A DNA stretch of 64,000 bases from Klebsiella variicola. Lineage in GTDB: Bacteria; Pseudomonadota; Gammaproteobacteria; Enterobacterales; Enterobacteriaceae. A program made the translations under genes and the position numbers. Of the stretch, positions 9,324-19,125 are shown one piece after another. The notes beneath the pieces were generated by a model. It worked only from the letters and a program-made list of their open reading frames with translations. It ran no database searches and was not told the DNA's origin. Every line of letters starts with the position of its first letter. The stretch's first letter is position 1. Location of the stretch: positions 4,402,001 through 4,466,000 of the forward strand of contig NZ_CP010523.2 in the NCBI RefSeq assembly GCF_000828055.2, in the 5' to 3' direction.

Positions 9324-10568
9324 TTAACCAAATCTATGATTGATCCAGCGGGCGATCTGTCGCAATGCGTGATCAAAATTGCGATACACCGGGTTAAACG
9401 GGATCTCCAGCAGTTTGCCATCGGCAGATGACGAAGTGATTAACCGCGACTCTTCTTCGGGGCTGAACGGATCGTCCTTCCAGAAGCCGGAAAGCATCGG
9501 CGTCGGGCAACGGCGCCCCAGCAGTCCCTGGGTTTTTAACGAGTAGCGGTTGAGCTCCACGCGCAGCGCTTCATCGGACGCGTCATGCATGCCCAGCCGC
9601 GAGGCCAGCACGTCAAGATACATCTCCGGCACGCGCCCCTGATGCAGGGGATCCACCAGCAGACCATGAACGACCGGGCCCAGACACGCCACAGCCTTCA
9701 GCCGCTGCGGCTCCAGGTAACCCAGACGGACCGCGATATTGGCGCCAAAGCGGAAGCCAAAGGCCGCGACCCGGGTATGATCGACCCACGGTACATTTTC
9801 CAGATGGCGCAGCGCGTGCTGGTGCAGCAGGCTGGTGTCCTGATTCAGCGTCCATTTTGACGAGAAGCCGATGGAAGGCATATCGATCGTCAGCATGGCA
9901 ATACCGAGCGGTGAGAAGTAGTTCTCATACAAGTTGTAATAATCCGTCTGCAGTGAGTCCAGGCCCCCGCACATCAGCACCGTCGGAAACGGCCCATCGC
10001 CTTTTGGCATATGCAAAAAGCCGGTTATTGGCGAACCGCCAGGGATGGTGAACTCCAGTTCGCGCAGCGAGCCCGGCAGCCGCTGGGCGGCCTCTTCATA
10101 CGCCCGGTTGGCTAAAGCCTGCGCCTGTTCGGCCAGCTCATCGCCTTTAATATGCGGATAAGCGGCAATGCTATACAGGTTCGATGCATGCAACCAGTGG
10201 CGGCCGCTCAGCAAAGGATCGGCTTCCTGCCCGGCCTTTTGTTGCCACTGCATGGCCTCTTTCGCCCACTCAAAGATCCAGTTGCCGCCGCGATAGCCGA
10301 TAACGGTATCGAACAGTTCTGGATCCGTTCGTTCGGCCTCGCTCATCACAATGCGCGCTTGCACATCGAGGATCTCCTGCGGGGTCACGCCGCGCCAGAT
10401 CCACATCAAACGGTTGATCAGACGGTACCAGTGATCGACGTGATTGCCGCTCAGCGCCGACTGCATCGCCTGCGGTTTTCCGGCGGAAAACCGACGCACC
10501 AGCGTAGAGGTTTCGGGATGTTTGAAGCGGGGTTTAAACAGCGTTTCGCTGAGGTTAGCCTGTGACAT
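9324..10568 (-). CDS. frsA: Fermentation-respiration switch protein FrsA (alpha/beta hydrolase fold)
   Basis: With the ATG at 10566-10568 (MSQANLSET) the protein is 414 residues, equal to E. coli FrsA. A longer frame exists upstream but the extra eight residues are not conserved. The C-terminal half is an alpha/beta hydrolase fold (TVLMCGGLD near 230). The nucleophile elbow reads GFRFG rather than GxSxG, so the usual Ser nucleophile is missing, as in the family. E. coli FrsA binds unphosphorylated enzyme IIA-Glc and shifts the balance of respiration and fermentation; its chemistry is disputed. gpt lies upstream behind a strong terminator. Confidence 0.93.
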   Translation of the reverse strand: MSQANLSETLFKPRFKHPETSTLVRRFSAGKPQAMQSALSGNHVDHWYRLINRLMWIWRGVTPQEILDVQARIVMSEAERTDPELFDTVIGYRGGNWIFEWAKEAMQWQQKAGQEADPLLSGRHWLHASNLYSIAAYPHIKGDELAEQAQALANRAYEEAAQRLPGSLRELEFTIPGGSPITGFLHMPKGDGPFPTVLMCGGLDSLQTDYYNLYENYFSPLGIAMLTIDMPSIGFSSKWTLNQDTSLLHQHALRHLENVPWVDHTRVAAFGFRFGANIAVRLGYLEPQRLKAVACLGPVVHGLLVDPLHQGRVPEMYLDVLASRLGMHDASDEALRVELNRYSLKTQGLLGRRCPTPMLSGFWKDDPFSPEEESRLITSSSADGKLLEIPFNPVYRNFDHALRQIARWINHRFG

Positions 10569-10620
10569 GTGCAGCCTCCGTCGTAGTGCCACTCCTGTTA
10601 TTGTAACCTGCTAAAGGATA

Positions 10621-10650
10621 AAAAAAACCACGCCCGGCAAGCCGGGCGTG
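10621..10650 (-). terminator. Intrinsic terminator of gpt
   Basis: On the minus strand an 11-bp perfect stem, CCACGCCCGGC/GCCGGGCGTGG (10627-10650) with a two-base gap, is followed by six or more U residues (complement of 10621-10626). It lies between the gpt stop and the frsA start. Confidence 0.9.
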
Positions 10651-10673
10651 GTAAATAGCACTGTCCTGAAGAA

Positions 10674-11132
10674 TTAACGACCTGCGATAGGCGGTACAAA
10701 CACCACGCCCATATCCCACGGCTGTTCAATCCAGGTGTCCTGCGGAATATCCACAACGTAATCGTCCACCAGCGGGCGGCCTGCCGGCTTGGCGAAAATG
10801 GTGACAAAGTGTGCTTTTGGATACATTTCGCGGATCGCCACGGCGGTACCGCCGGTATCCACCAGATCGTCGATAACGATAAAGCCTTCGCCATCGCCTT
10901 CCGCGCGTTTCAGCACTTTCAGCTCGCGCTGGTTATCATGGTCGTAGCTGGAGATGCATACGGTATCAACATGACGAATGCCCAGTTCACGCGCCAGTAA
11001 GGCTCCCGGTACCAGTCCACCGCGGCTGACGGCAATAATGCCTTTCCATTGCTCAACCGGCAGCAGACGGCTGGCCAGTTTGCGGGCGTGAATCTGCAAC
11101 ATGTCCCAGGTGACGACGTATTTTTCGCTCAT
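10674..11132 (-). CDS. gpt: Xanthine-guanine phosphoribosyltransferase
   Basis: Purine salvage enzyme of 152 residues, the E. coli length, that joins guanine, xanthine or (less well) hypoxanthine to PRPP. The PRPP-binding motif [13 protein letters not shown] lies at residues 84-96 and the SRGGLVPG loop at 36-43. It associates peripherally with the inner membrane. It is transcribed away from pepD and ends at a strong terminator before frsA. Confidence 0.97.
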   Translation of the reverse strand: MSEKYVVTWDMLQIHARKLASRLLPVEQWKGIIAVSRGGLVPGALLARELGIRHVDTVCISSYDHDNQRELKVLKRAEGDGEGFIVIDDLVDTGGTAVAIREMYPKAHFVTIFAKPAGRPLVDDYVVDIPQDTWIEQPWDMGVVFVPPIAGR

Positions 11133-11389
11133 GTGAAGTGTCCCAGCCTGTGTAATACGGCTTAAATAATGTTCGAGGGGGAAAATGGTTGCGCGAGATT
11201 ATAGAGATCTGACGCACTAAAAACCAGTGTTAAGCGGTTTGCGCAACGCTTTTTGCGTTGTTTACACTACCTGCGGCGGTGGAAAGTGGTATTCTCAACC
11301 CCATCGCGCAAGCCCGGGCTTGTTGTGTATTTTAACGCTAACCCTCGTCCTGCAACCGCTGTATGCAGGAGTCTGTAAGGAGACTTACC

Positions 11390-12847
11390 GTGTCTGAACT
11401 GTCTCAACTATCCCCGCAGCCGCTTTGGGATATTTTTGCCAAGATTTGCTCCATCCCGCACCCGTCCTATCACGAAGAACAGCTCGCCGAGCACATTATG
11501 GGTTGGGCAAAAGAAAAAGGCTTACACGCGGAACGTGACCAGGTTGGCAACATTCTGATTCGTAAAGGCGCGACTGCCGGTATGGAAAACCGCAAGCCGG
11601 TAGCGCTGCAGGCGCACCTCGATATGGTGCCGCAGAAAAACAACGATACCGTCCACGACTTCGCCAAAGATCCGATCCAGCCGTACATTGACGGCGAATG
11701 GGTGAAAGCGCGCGGCACCACGCTGGGCGCGGATAACGGCATCGGGATGGCGTCCGCACTGGCCGTGCTGGCCGACGACAGCGTCGCTCACGGCCCGCTG
11801 GAAGTGCTACTGACCATGACCGAAGAGGCCGGTATGGACGGCGCGTTCGGTCTGCAGGCCAACTGGCTGCAGGCGGATATCCTGATCAATACCGACTCCG
11901 AAGAAGAAGGCGAAATCTACATGGGTTGCGCCGGCGGGATCGATTTCACCTCTAACCTGGCGCTGACTCGCGAAGCGATTCCGGCCGGGTTCCAGAGCTT
12001 TAAAGTAACCTTAAAAGGGCTGAAAGGCGGCCACTCCGGCGGTGACATTCACCTGGGTCTGGGTAACGCCAACAAGCTGCTGTCGCGCTTCCTCGCCGGC
12101 CACGCCGATGAGCTGGATTTGCGTCTGGTCGATTTCAACGGCGGTACGTTGCGCAACGCCATCCCGCGCGAAGCATACGCGACCGTCGCCGTCGCCGCGG
12201 ATAAAGCCGATGCGCTGAAAGCGCTGGTGAATACTTACCAGGCGCTGCTGAAAAACGAGCTGGAGGCCAAAGAGAAGAACCTGGTAGTGCTCCTGGAAGC
12301 GGTTGATAACGACAAAGCAGCGCTGACGCAGGCTTCCCGCGACGGTTTCATCCGCCTGCTGAACGCCACGCCGAACGGGGTTATCCGCAACTCTGACGTG
12401 GCGAAAGGCGTAGTGGAAACTTCGCTGAACGTCGGCGTCGTCACCATGACCGATGACAACGTGCAGATCCACTGCCTGATCCGCTCGCTGATCGACAGCG
12501 GCAAAGACTACGTGGTCAGCATGCTGGATTCTCTGGGTAAACTGGCGGGGGCGAAAACCGAAGCCAAAGGCGCTTACCCTGGCTGGCAGCCAGACGCCAA
12601 CTCGCCGGTAATGCACCTGGTGCGCGAGACTTACCAGCGTCTGTTCAACAAGACGCCGAACATCCAGATCATCCACGCCGGTCTGGAATGCGGTCTGTTC
12701 AAAAAACCGTATCCGGAGATGGACATGGTCTCCATCGGGCCAACCATTACCGGTCCGCACTCCCCGGATGAGCAGGTACATATCGAGAGCGTCGGCCAGT
12801 ACTGGACGCTGCTGACCGAGCTGCTGAAAGCCATTCCGGCTAAATAA
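11390..12847 (+). CDS. pepD: Aminoacyl-histidine dipeptidase (peptidase D)
   Basis: M20-family metallopeptidase that cleaves dipeptides including Xaa-His (carnosine). The GTG at 11390 behind TAAGGAG gives MSELSQL and 485 residues, as in E. coli; a longer frame from 11363 is not favoured. Metal and catalytic residues are visible as H76-x-D78, D115 (GADNG) and E145-E146 (TEEAG). It is a cytoplasmic dimer in the family. It is divergent from gpt with 257 bases between them and ends at a clear hairpin. Confidence 0.96.
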   Translation: MSELSQLSPQPLWDIFAKICSIPHPSYHEEQLAEHIMGWAKEKGLHAERDQVGNILIRKGATAGMENRKPVALQAHLDMVPQKNNDTVHDFAKDPIQPYIDGEWVKARGTTLGADNGIGMASALAVLADDSVAHGPLEVLLTMTEEAGMDGAFGLQANWLQADILINTDSEEEGEIYMGCAGGIDFTSNLALTREAIPAGFQSFKVTLKGLKGGHSGGDIHLGLGNANKLLSRFLAGHADELDLRLVDFNGGTLRNAIPREAYATVAVAADKADALKALVNTYQALLKNELEAKEKNLVVLLEAVDNDKAALTQASRDGFIRLLNATPNGVIRNSDVAKGVVETSLNVGVVTMTDDNVQIHCLIRSLIDSGKDYVVSMLDSLGKLAGAKTEAKGAYPGWQPDANSPVMHLVRETYQRLFNKTPNIQIIHAGLECGLFKKPYPEMDMVSIGPTITGPHSPDEQVHIESVGQYWTLLTELLKAIPAK

Positions 12848-12855
12848 GCCCCACC

Positions 12856-12881
12856 ACCGGCGGCAGTCTGCCGCCGGTTTT
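12856..12881 (+). terminator. Terminator of pepD
   Basis: A 10-bp perfect stem ACCGGCGGCA/TGCCGCCGGT (12856-12878) with a three-base loop is followed by a short T-run. It lies 8 bases after the pepD stop. The T-run is short, so strength is moderate. Confidence 0.75.
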
Positions 12882-12889
12882 CCCCCGCA

Positions 12890-13342
12890 TCACCTTAGCG
12901 CCACGCGTTTTTCCATCCGGTAGTTAATAAACCACTCCCCACGGGCCGCCACCCGCTGCTCCGCCACCACTTTAAATCCATGGGCCGTAAAACAGGGCTT
13001 TGCGGTAATGCTGGCGTCCACCGTCAGGATTTGCGCAGGATACTGAGCGCAGAGCGCCTCGATAAGCGCGCCGCCGATACCCTGCCGGGCGTGATCCGGC
13101 GAGACAAAGAGTAAATCGATATGCGTCCCGATGGCGGTGATAAAGCCAACCGGTTGATTGTTAACCACGGCCACCCGCCCGATTGAGTCAGCCAGCTTTT
13201 GTCGCCAGCGCGTCTCATCCACCTGTGCCCAGGCCGCAATCTGCGCCGGGGTATAGTCCCGGCTCGCCGTTTCCTGCACCGCGCGCAGAAAGATCTGGCA
13301 GAGCAATGGCAAATCGCTGTCGCGGTAAGCACGAATATGCAT
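12890..13342 (-). CDS. yafP: GNAT-family N-acetyltransferase YafP
   Basis: A 150-residue GNAT protein that reads as E. coli YafP. The acetyl-CoA loop is ARQGIGGAL (about residues 85-93), preceded by the LLFVSP beta-4 strand, and TVDAS near 107 is shared with the family. The substrate is unknown; in E. coli the gene belongs to the SOS-induced dinB-yafN-yafO-yafP operon. Here it begins two bases after the dinB stop, so it is almost certainly cotranscribed with dinB, but the toxin-antitoxin genes yafN and yafO that normally lie between them are missing. Confidence 0.88.
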   Translation of the reverse strand: MHIRAYRDSDLPLLCQIFLRAVQETASRDYTPAQIAAWAQVDETRWRQKLADSIGRVAVVNNQPVGFITAIGTHIDLLFVSPDHARQGIGGALIEALCAQYPAQILTVDASITAKPCFTAHGFKVVAEQRVAARGEWFINYRMEKRVALR

Positions 13343-13344
13343 GG

Positions 13345-14400
13345 TTAAATCCCTAATAAAAGCTGCCTTTCCAGCTGCGGATCGAGCAGCGTCACATGGA
13401 GCCCAACCAGACGCACGCCCCGTCCGCCGCGCCGCTCATCCCAGGCTTTGTGGGCGGTGGCAATCAGATCCTCTTTGTTCAGCCGCGGCCAGACGTGCTC
13501 CTGAGTGGTCAGCTGGAAGTCATTGAATTTCAGTTTAATCCCCTGGCGGGCGATCAACAGGTCCGGTTTGACCTTCGCCAGCCGCCGCTCCAGTTCGGGA
13601 TAGAGATTTTCGATAATCGCTTCGCACGCTGACCATTCGTGGATATCTTCCGCTAACGTCCGCTCCACACCCACCGATTTACGTTGCCGATCGTTATGGA
13701 TTTCCCGCTCATCAATCCCGTGGCTGCGCTCCCACAGAATACGGCCGAATTTACCGAAGCGCTTGAGCAGCATGGCCAGATCGCTGTTCTGCACATCGCC
13801 ACAGGTACGCAGGCCCATATTTTCCAGCTTCGCCGCCGACACCTTTCCGACACCGGGTATTTTCGCCAGCGGCAGCGCCCGCACAAACTCTGCCACCTGA
13901 TGGGGAGCGATAACGAACTGGCCGTTGGGTTTATTCATATCGGAAGCGATTTTAGCGAGAAACTTCACCGGCGCCACGCCCGCCGAGGCGGTGAGGTGCA
14001 GCTCCCGTTCGATGGTCTGGCGGATCTCCTGAGCTATCAGAGTGGCCGACCCGTGACAATGCACGCTGTCGCTGACGTCAAGGTAGGCTTCATCCAGCGA
14101 CAGCGGCTCAATGCGCGAGGTATAGCGGGAGAAAATTTCGCGGATATGATTCGAGGCTTCTTTGTAGGCATCGAAGCGGCCGGGAAGCAGCGTGAGATGC
14201 GGGCACAGCTTGAGCGCTGTCGCCGTCGGCATGGCGCTGCGCACACCAAACTTACGCGCAGGATAGTTCGCGGTACTAATCACGCCACGCTGTACCCGAC
14301 TGCCGCCTATCGCGAGGGGGATATCACGCAACACCGGGTTGTCGCGCATCTCCACCGCTGCAAAGAAACAGTCCATATCGACATGGATAATTTTACGCAT
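13345..14400 (-). CDS. dinB: DNA polymerase IV (DinB)
   Basis: Y-family translesion polymerase, 351 residues from the ATG at 14398-14400 (MRKIIHVDMD), equal to E. coli. A 36-residue upstream extension of the frame crosses the LexA box and is not coding. Catalytic acidic residues are D8, D103 and E104 (SLDEAYLD), and the C terminus ends in a clamp-binding type motif (QLLLGI). It bypasses minor-groove N2-dG lesions. Expression is SOS-controlled through the LexA box 14 bases upstream. yafP follows immediately. Confidence 0.97.
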   Translation of the reverse strand: MRKIIHVDMDCFFAAVEMRDNPVLRDIPLAIGGSRVQRGVISTANYPARKFGVRSAMPTATALKLCPHLTLLPGRFDAYKEASNHIREIFSRYTSRIEPLSLDEAYLDVSDSVHCHGSATLIAQEIRQTIERELHLTASAGVAPVKFLAKIASDMNKPNGQFVIAPHQVAEFVRALPLAKIPGVGKVSAAKLENMGLRTCGDVQNSDLAMLLKRFGKFGRILWERSHGIDEREIHNDRQRKSVGVERTLAEDIHEWSACEAIIENLYPELERRLAKVKPDLLIARQGIKLKFNDFQLTTQEHVWPRLNKEDLIATAHKAWDERRGGRGVRLVGLHVTLLDPQLERQLLLGI

Positions 14401-14414
14401 CGTCAGACTCAACA

Positions 14415-14430
14415 CTGTATACCCATACAG
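14415..14430 (-). promoter_or_regulatory. LexA (SOS) box of dinB
   Basis: CTGTATACCCATACAG has the invariant CTGT-N8-ACAG ends, 14 bases before the dinB ATG, where it would cover the promoter or start of transcription. Confidence 0.93.
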
Positions 14431-14560
14431 CATAGCAAAAACTGCGCGCCAGTTTGATGCTTTTTTTACTGCGGTGGTCAAAAAAACGCTGACAACATAA
14501 AAGTGCAATAAATCATGTTTATTTTCATAACGTTAATCAACTAATCTGAAAGATACAATC

Positions 14561-15421
14561 ATGAAGAAACGACTCACCGCCCTTTGCCTGCTGGCCACCA
14601 GCAGCGCTTTAGCTAACCCACAGCTGATTGCCCACCGCGGCGGTACCGGCGATGCCCCGGAAAATACCCTGCCGGCCATTAAACTGGCGCTGGAGAACCA
14701 CGCTGAGGCCATCTGGGTCACGGTGCAGTTAAGCCGCGACGGCGTACCGGTACTCTACCGTTCAAGCGATCTCTCCGCCCTGACCAACGCCGAGGGTAAG
14801 GTCTCCAGCTTAACCGCCGCCGAGCTGGCGAAAGTCGACGCCGGCTGGAAATGGGGGGATGACAGCCACCCGTGGCGCGGTAAGCAGGCCACGATCCCGA
14901 CCCTGCAAAGCGTGCTGCAACAGTGGCCGCACACTTTTTTCTATATCGATATCAAATCTCCAGATGCCGAACCGGCGGTGATGGGCGAACGCCTGCTGGC
15001 GGTGTTAAAAGCCACCGACAGCCTCGATCGCGTGCGGGTCTATTCCACCGATGACCGCTATATCGCCGCCCTGCCATCGGCTATTCCCCGCTTCGTCACC
15101 CGCAGCGAGACTCGCACTAAACTTGCGACTATTTCACTAAGCCACCAGTGTCAACTGAGCAGCCAGCACGAGGGCGAGCAGTGGTATGGGCTGGAGCTGA
15201 AGCGCAAGGTCGAGGTGGTGGAGAAGTTTACCCTTGGCGAAGGGATCTCCCCGGCAACGCTCACCTGGGATAAAGAGGCGATGGATTGCTTCCGCTCACA
15301 GGGCAAAGCGCACATTATTTTCTTCGGCATCAACAGTGCGGAAGACTACCGCACGGCGAAGGAGCTGGGCGCCGACGGGGTGATGGTGGATTCTCCGGCA
15401 CAGGCGAAAAGCTGGCAGTAA
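14561..15421 (+). CDS. Secreted glycerophosphodiester phosphodiesterase-like protein with a non-standard active site
   Basis: A 286-residue protein with a Sec signal peptide (MKKRLTALCLLATSSALA, cut near residue 18), so probably periplasmic. The GDPD TIM-barrel start is clear: IAHRGG (H25-R26), APENT (E34-N35), and later IPTL (112-115) and the DGVMVDSP end strand. The metal pair of the usual E-x-D motif is replaced by W52 and T54, the second catalytic His by Y66, and the EIK Glu by D130. It therefore may not hydrolyse glycerophosphodiesters in the usual way. It is divergent from dinB. The fold is well supported, the reaction is not. Confidence 0.8.
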   Translation: MKKRLTALCLLATSSALANPQLIAHRGGTGDAPENTLPAIKLALENHAEAIWVTVQLSRDGVPVLYRSSDLSALTNAEGKVSSLTAAELAKVDAGWKWGDDSHPWRGKQATIPTLQSVLQQWPHTFFYIDIKSPDAEPAVMGERLLAVLKATDSLDRVRVYSTDDRYIAALPSAIPRFVTRSETRTKLATISLSHQCQLSSQHEGEQWYGLELKRKVEVVEKFTLGEGISPATLTWDKEAMDCFRSQGKAHIIFFGINSAEDYRTAKELGADGVMVDSPAQAKSWQ

Positions 15422-15477
15422 GGGAGTCAACGGCTAAAAAGGCCACGAAAGCGGCCTCACATTGCTGGCATGTTGTT

Positions 15478-15642
15478 GCCGGGTGGCGGCTGGCGCCTTA
15501 CCCGGCCTACAAAACCGAAGCAGCAGACCCGGCAAGCGCAGCGCCACCGGGCACGGAGCCGCTTTATGCCGGGTGGCGGCTGCGCCTGACCCGGCCTACA
15601 AAACTGAAGCAGCAGACCCGGCAAGCGCAGCGCCACCGGGCA
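15478..15642. repeat. Pair of REP-like palindromic repeats
   Basis: Two copies (15478-15553 and 15568-15642) share the block GCCGGGTGGCGGCTG, a CCCGGCCTACAAAAC segment and an end reading GGCAAGCGCAGCGCCACCGG. Within each copy the two ends are roughly inverted, as in REP/BIME elements. They lie between the convergent GDPD-like gene and nqrM, the usual place for such elements. Confidence 0.85.
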
Positions 15643-15858
15643 TTACAAAATACGCCGCTGCTGACGCTGCGCCTCGCGAGCGAGACGTTTCTTACGCGCG
15701 TCGCACGGTTCCGGACAGTCGCAGACTTTCTCCAGCCCCAGCGACGAGATCCCGCCGCAGCTGCCCTGAATGCTCTTGCGCTTCACCAGGTAGCCCAGCG
15801 ACATGCCGAGGATCACCAGCGCAAAAATCACAAAGGTCGCGACAAATACCGTCAGCAT
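15643..15858 (-). CDS. nqrM: Na+-NQR maturation protein NqrM
   Basis: A 71-residue membrane protein with one N-terminal transmembrane helix (residues 2-24) and a cysteine-rich tail: C34 and then CDCPEPC (46-52). NqrM (DUF539) is thought to deliver iron for the membrane-embedded iron centre of Na+-NQR during assembly. It starts two bases after the nqrF stop, so it is in the nqr operon. In Vibrio an apbE flavin transferase gene usually lies between nqrF and nqrM; here there is none. Confidence 0.92.
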   Translation of the reverse strand: MLTVFVATFVIFALVILGMSLGYLVKRKSIQGSCGGISSLGLEKVCDCPEPCDARKKRLAREAQRQQRRIL

Positions 15859-15860
15859 CG

Positions 15861-17084
15861 TCAGCCTCCAAAGTCGTCGAGCATGATGTTCTCATCTTCG
15901 ACGCCCAGGTCTTTGAGCATTTTTATCACCGCGGCGTTCATCACCGGCGGCCCGCACATATAGAATTCGCAGTCTTCCGGCGCCGGGTGATCGCGCAGAT
16001 AGTTTTCATACAGAACATTATGGATAAAGCCCGTATGCCCGGTCCAGTTATCTTCCGGCAGCGGATCGGAGAGCGCGACGTGGAAGGTAAAGTTTGGGTT
16101 GTCGCGCGCCAGCTGCTCGAACTCATCATCGTAGAACATCTCGCGCAGCGAACGGGCGCCGTACCAGAAGCTGATTTTGCGCGTGCTGTGCAGCCGCTTA
16201 AGCTGATCAAAGATATGCGAGCGCATCGGCGCCATGCCGGCGCCGCCGCCGATAAACACCATCTCAGCGTCGGTCTCTTTAGCAAAGAACTCGCCGAACG
16301 GCCCGGAAATCGTCACCTTATCGCCAGGCTTCAGCGACCAGATATAGGACGACATGATCCCCGGCGGGGCATCCGGTACTTTCGGCGGCGGCGTCGCGAT
16401 GCGCACGTTGAGCATAATGATGCCCTTCTCTTCCGGATAGTTAGCCATCGAGTAGGCGCGCAGGGTCGGCTCTTTCACCTCAGAGACATAGCGGAACAGA
16501 TTGAATTTGTCCCAGTCTGAACGGTATTCATCGGGAACATCGAAGTCAGCATAGGCCACTTTGTGAGACGGGCATTCGATCTGAATATAGCCGCCGGCGC
16601 GGAACGGCACCACTTCACCATCAGGCACCCGTAATTTGAGCTCTTTAATGAAGGTGGCTTTGTTATCGTTAGAGATAACCTCGCACTCCCATTTTTTCAC
16701 GCCGAAAATCTCTTCCGGCAGCTCAATTTTCATATTCTGCTTCACCGCCACCTGGCAGGCCAGGCGGCACCCTTCTTTGGCTTCGCGTTTGGTGATATGC
16801 GAAAGCTCGGTCGGCAGAATATCGCCGCCGCCTTCTTTGATGGTCACCCGACACTGGCCGCAGGAGCCGCCGCCGCCGCAGGCGGAGGAGACAAAAATCC
16901 CGTTGCTGGACAGCGTGTTCAGCAGTTTGTCACCCGCCGGGGTGCGGATCTGTTTATCCGCTTCGTTATTGATCTCAATAACCACGTCGCCCGCGTTCAC
17001 CAGCTTTGAGCGCGCAGCCAGGATAAGCCCCGACAGCACCAGCACAATCAGCGTGAACATCACGACGCCAAGAATAATTTCCAT
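15861..17084 (-). CDS. nqrF: Na+-NQR subunit F, NADH-oxidising flavoprotein
   Basis: A 407-residue entry subunit for NADH electrons. One N-terminal membrane helix (4-24) is followed by a plant-type ferredoxin domain with 2Fe-2S ligands C69, C75, C78 and C110, then a ferredoxin-NADP reductase-like FAD/NADH module (RAYSMAN and [10 protein letters not shown] motifs, and a C-terminal EFYMCGPP). It passes electrons from NADH through FAD and 2Fe-2S to the other subunits. It follows nqrE by 12 bases. Confidence 0.97.
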   Translation of the reverse strand: MEIILGVVMFTLIVLVLSGLILAARSKLVNAGDVVIEINNEADKQIRTPAGDKLLNTLSSNGIFVSSACGGGGSCGQCRVTIKEGGGDILPTELSHITKREAKEGCRLACQVAVKQNMKIELPEEIFGVKKWECEVISNDNKATFIKELKLRVPDGEVVPFRAGGYIQIECPSHKVAYADFDVPDEYRSDWDKFNLFRYVSEVKEPTLRAYSMANYPEEKGIIMLNVRIATPPPKVPDAPPGIMSSYIWSLKPGDKVTISGPFGEFFAKETDAEMVFIGGGAGMAPMRSHIFDQLKRLHSTRKISFWYGARSLREMFYDDEFEQLARDNPNFTFHVALSDPLPEDNWTGHTGFIHNVLYENYLRDHPAPEDCEFYMCGPPVMNAAVIKMLKDLGVEDENIMLDDFGG

Positions 17085-17096
17085 ACTTATTCGCCC

Positions 17097-17693
17097 TTAT
17101 AGCTGCACGCCGGAGAAGGACATAAAGCCCAGCGCCATCAACCCGGTGGTGATAAAGGTGATCCCTAACCCGCGCAGACCGGCGGGCACGTTGGCGTACT
17201 TCATTTTTTCGCGGATCCCCGCCATCGCCACGATCGCCAGCATCCAGCCGATGCCGGAGCCGAAGCCGTAGACGATGGATTCCGGGAAGTTGTAATCACG
17301 CTGCACCATGAACGACACGCCGCCGAAAATGGCGCAGTTAACGGCGATAAGCGGCAGGAAGATCCCTAACGCGTTATAGAGTGCCGGGAAGTACTTATCG
17401 AGGATCATCTCCAGGATCTGCACCAGCGCCGCAATCACCCCGATAAAGGTGATGAAGTTCAGGAAGCTGAGATCTACGCCTTCCACCAGCGCGCCGTCGC
17501 GCAGCACCAGGTTATAGACCAGGTTGTTGATTGGCACAGCAAGACCCAGCACCACCGTCACTGCGACGCCGAGGCCGAAGGCGGTGGAGACCTTTTTCGA
17601 CACCGCGAGGAAGGTACACATCCCGAGGAAGAAGGCCAGCGCCATGTTCTCAACGAACACCGCGCGGACAAACAGGCTAATGTAATGAGCCAT
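17097..17693 (-). CDS. nqrE: Na+-NQR subunit E
   Basis: A 198-residue integral membrane protein with six predicted helices. It belongs to the NqrD/NqrE (RnfA/RnfE) family, whose half-helices hold an intramembrane iron centre between D and E; the conserved cysteines lie in LGMCTFLAV and AVNCAIFGG. The start [16 protein letters not shown] matches the family; one more Met directly upstream (17696) is possible. nqrD ends 6 bases upstream. Confidence 0.95.
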   Translation of the reverse strand: MAHYISLFVRAVFVENMALAFFLGMCTFLAVSKKVSTAFGLGVAVTVVLGLAVPINNLVYNLVLRDGALVEGVDLSFLNFITFIGVIAALVQILEMILDKYFPALYNALGIFLPLIAVNCAIFGGVSFMVQRDYNFPESIVYGFGSGIGWMLAIVAMAGIREKMKYANVPAGLRGLGITFITTGLMALGFMSFSGVQL

Positions 17694-17699
17694 CATCGA

Positions 17700-18338
17700 T
17701 TACTCCTTTTCCTGCTGTTCAGGCTTCCAGCTACGCAGGGCCCAGATCAGCAAACCGATAATGAAGAATGCGCTCGGCGCCAGCAGGAACAGGCCGTTCG
17801 GCTGATACCAGCCGCCGTTCTGCACCGTCTCCAGCACCGTGATACCGAACAGCTTGCCGCTGCCGATAAGCTCGCGCAGGAAGCCGACGATTATCAGGAT
17901 CGCGCCATAGCCGAGACCGTTGCCAATACCGTCCATAAAGCTGGCCAGCGGCGGCGATTTCATGGCGTAGGCTTCGGCGCGCCCCATCACGATACAGTTG
18001 GTGATGATAAGCCCGACGAATACCGACAGCTGCTTAGAGGTCTCATAAGCGAAAGCCCGCAACAGCTGATCCACCACGATGACCAGCGAGGCGATGATCG
18101 CCATCTGCACGATGATGCGCACGCTATTGGGAATATGGTGGCGAATCATCGAGATAAACATGCTGGAAAACGCCGTCACCAGCGTCACCGCAATGGTCAT
18201 CACGAAGGCGGTTTCCAGTTTAGTGGTTACCGCCAGCGCGGAGCAGACGCCCAGCACCTGCAGGGCGATGGGGTTGTTGGCGATGAGCGGCCCCACCAGC
18301 ACGCGCTTCACCTCTTTCATATCGCTCTGTTCAGCCAT
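17700..18338 (-). CDS. nqrD: Na+-NQR subunit D
   Basis: A 212-residue membrane subunit paired with NqrE. The family cysteines are in LGVCSALAV and [15 protein letters not shown]; the latter is the conserved hallmark segment. Six hydrophobic stretches are visible. It overlaps the nqrC end by 8 bases, which suggests translational coupling. Confidence 0.96.
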   Translation of the reverse strand: MAEQSDMKEVKRVLVGPLIANNPIALQVLGVCSALAVTTKLETAFVMTIAVTLVTAFSSMFISMIRHHIPNSVRIIVQMAIIASLVIVVDQLLRAFAYETSKQLSVFVGLIITNCIVMGRAEAYAMKSPPLASFMDGIGNGLGYGAILIIVGFLRELIGSGKLFGITVLETVQNGGWYQPNGLFLLAPSAFFIIGLLIWALRSWKPEQQEKE

Positions 18339-19125
18339 TATTCAGCCCTCCCTCACGCACTTTTTTCAGGAACGGACCAAAGCCCAGTTCGCCCATCCAG
18401 AAATCAAAGCTGTGCTGCACGCCGTTAGACGTTAGCGTGGCGCCGGATAAACCGTCTACTGCATGCAGGTCACCGGCGCGCGCGCCGCCTTTCACCACCC
18501 GGAGTGCCGGCATGCCGTTGTCATCCAGCACCTGCTTGCCAATAAACTGCTGGCGCCAGTTCGGGTTCTCCACTTCGCCGCCCAGCCCCGGGGTTTCCCC
18601 CTGATCGTAATATGTAATGCCTTTCACCGTGCGGCCATCAACGTCCAGCGCCACAAAGGCATACATCATCGACCACAGGCCATTGCCGTAGATCGGCAGC
18701 ACCATCTGCTCAATCTGTTGCTGCGCGTCGCGCACCAGATAAATTTCCGCCAGGTTGCTACGGCGTTTAATGCCGGCCGGATCCTGGCTGGCGTCCAGCG
18801 CGATGCTCTGCTGCGGATCCTTCAGCGCCTGGGCCTGATTAAATTTTGCCGGGTCTTTCTCCAGCAGCTCGCCGGTCGCCAGATTCACCAGTCGCGGCGA
18901 AATGCGCGCCGCGAAGGTTTCCGCTACCGCATCAGCATCCATCCCGGGCTGTATCAGGCCGGCGACGGCCAGGATATTGCGCTGTTTATCCAGCGCCCGC
19001 TGCGCCTGCTGGCGGGATTTCAGCCCCACGGCCGAGCCCGCTACCACGATGGAGCAGACCAGACAAAGCACCAGCACCACCAGCAGCGTTTTGCCGATGC
19101 TATCGTTACTTTTCTTCTCAGCCAC
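18331..19125 (-). CDS. nqrC: Na+-NQR subunit C, covalent FMN carrier
   Basis: A 264-residue subunit with one N-terminal membrane helix (13-34) and a periplasmic FMN-binding domain. The ApbE flavinylation motif D-G-L-S-G-A-T lies at 224-230, so FMN should be attached to T230. ETPGLGGE (177-184) is also conserved. It overlaps nqrB and nqrD by 8 bases each. FMN attachment needs an ApbE enzyme, which is not encoded next to the operon. Confidence 0.96.
   Translation of the reverse strand: MAEKKSNDSIGKTLLVVLVLCLVCSIVVAGSAVGLKSRQQAQRALDKQRNILAVAGLIQPGMDADAVAETFAARISPRLVNLATGELLEKDPAKFNQAQALKDPQQSIALDASQDPAGIKRRSNLAEIYLVRDAQQQIEQMVLPIYGNGLWSMMYAFVALDVDGRTVKGITYYDQGETPGLGGEVENPNWRQQFIGKQVLDDNGMPALRVVKGGARAGDLHAVDGLSGATLTSNGVQHSFDFWMGELGFGPFLKKVREGGLNNG

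Noticed and set aside
14401-14508. Longer DinB with 36 extra N-terminal residues
   Set aside because: The extension crosses the LexA box and promoter, and the shorter start matches the 351-residue family length exactly.
15478-15642. Possible CRISPR-like repeats
   Set aside because: Only two units, without regular unique spacers or cas genes; they are REP-type palindromes.
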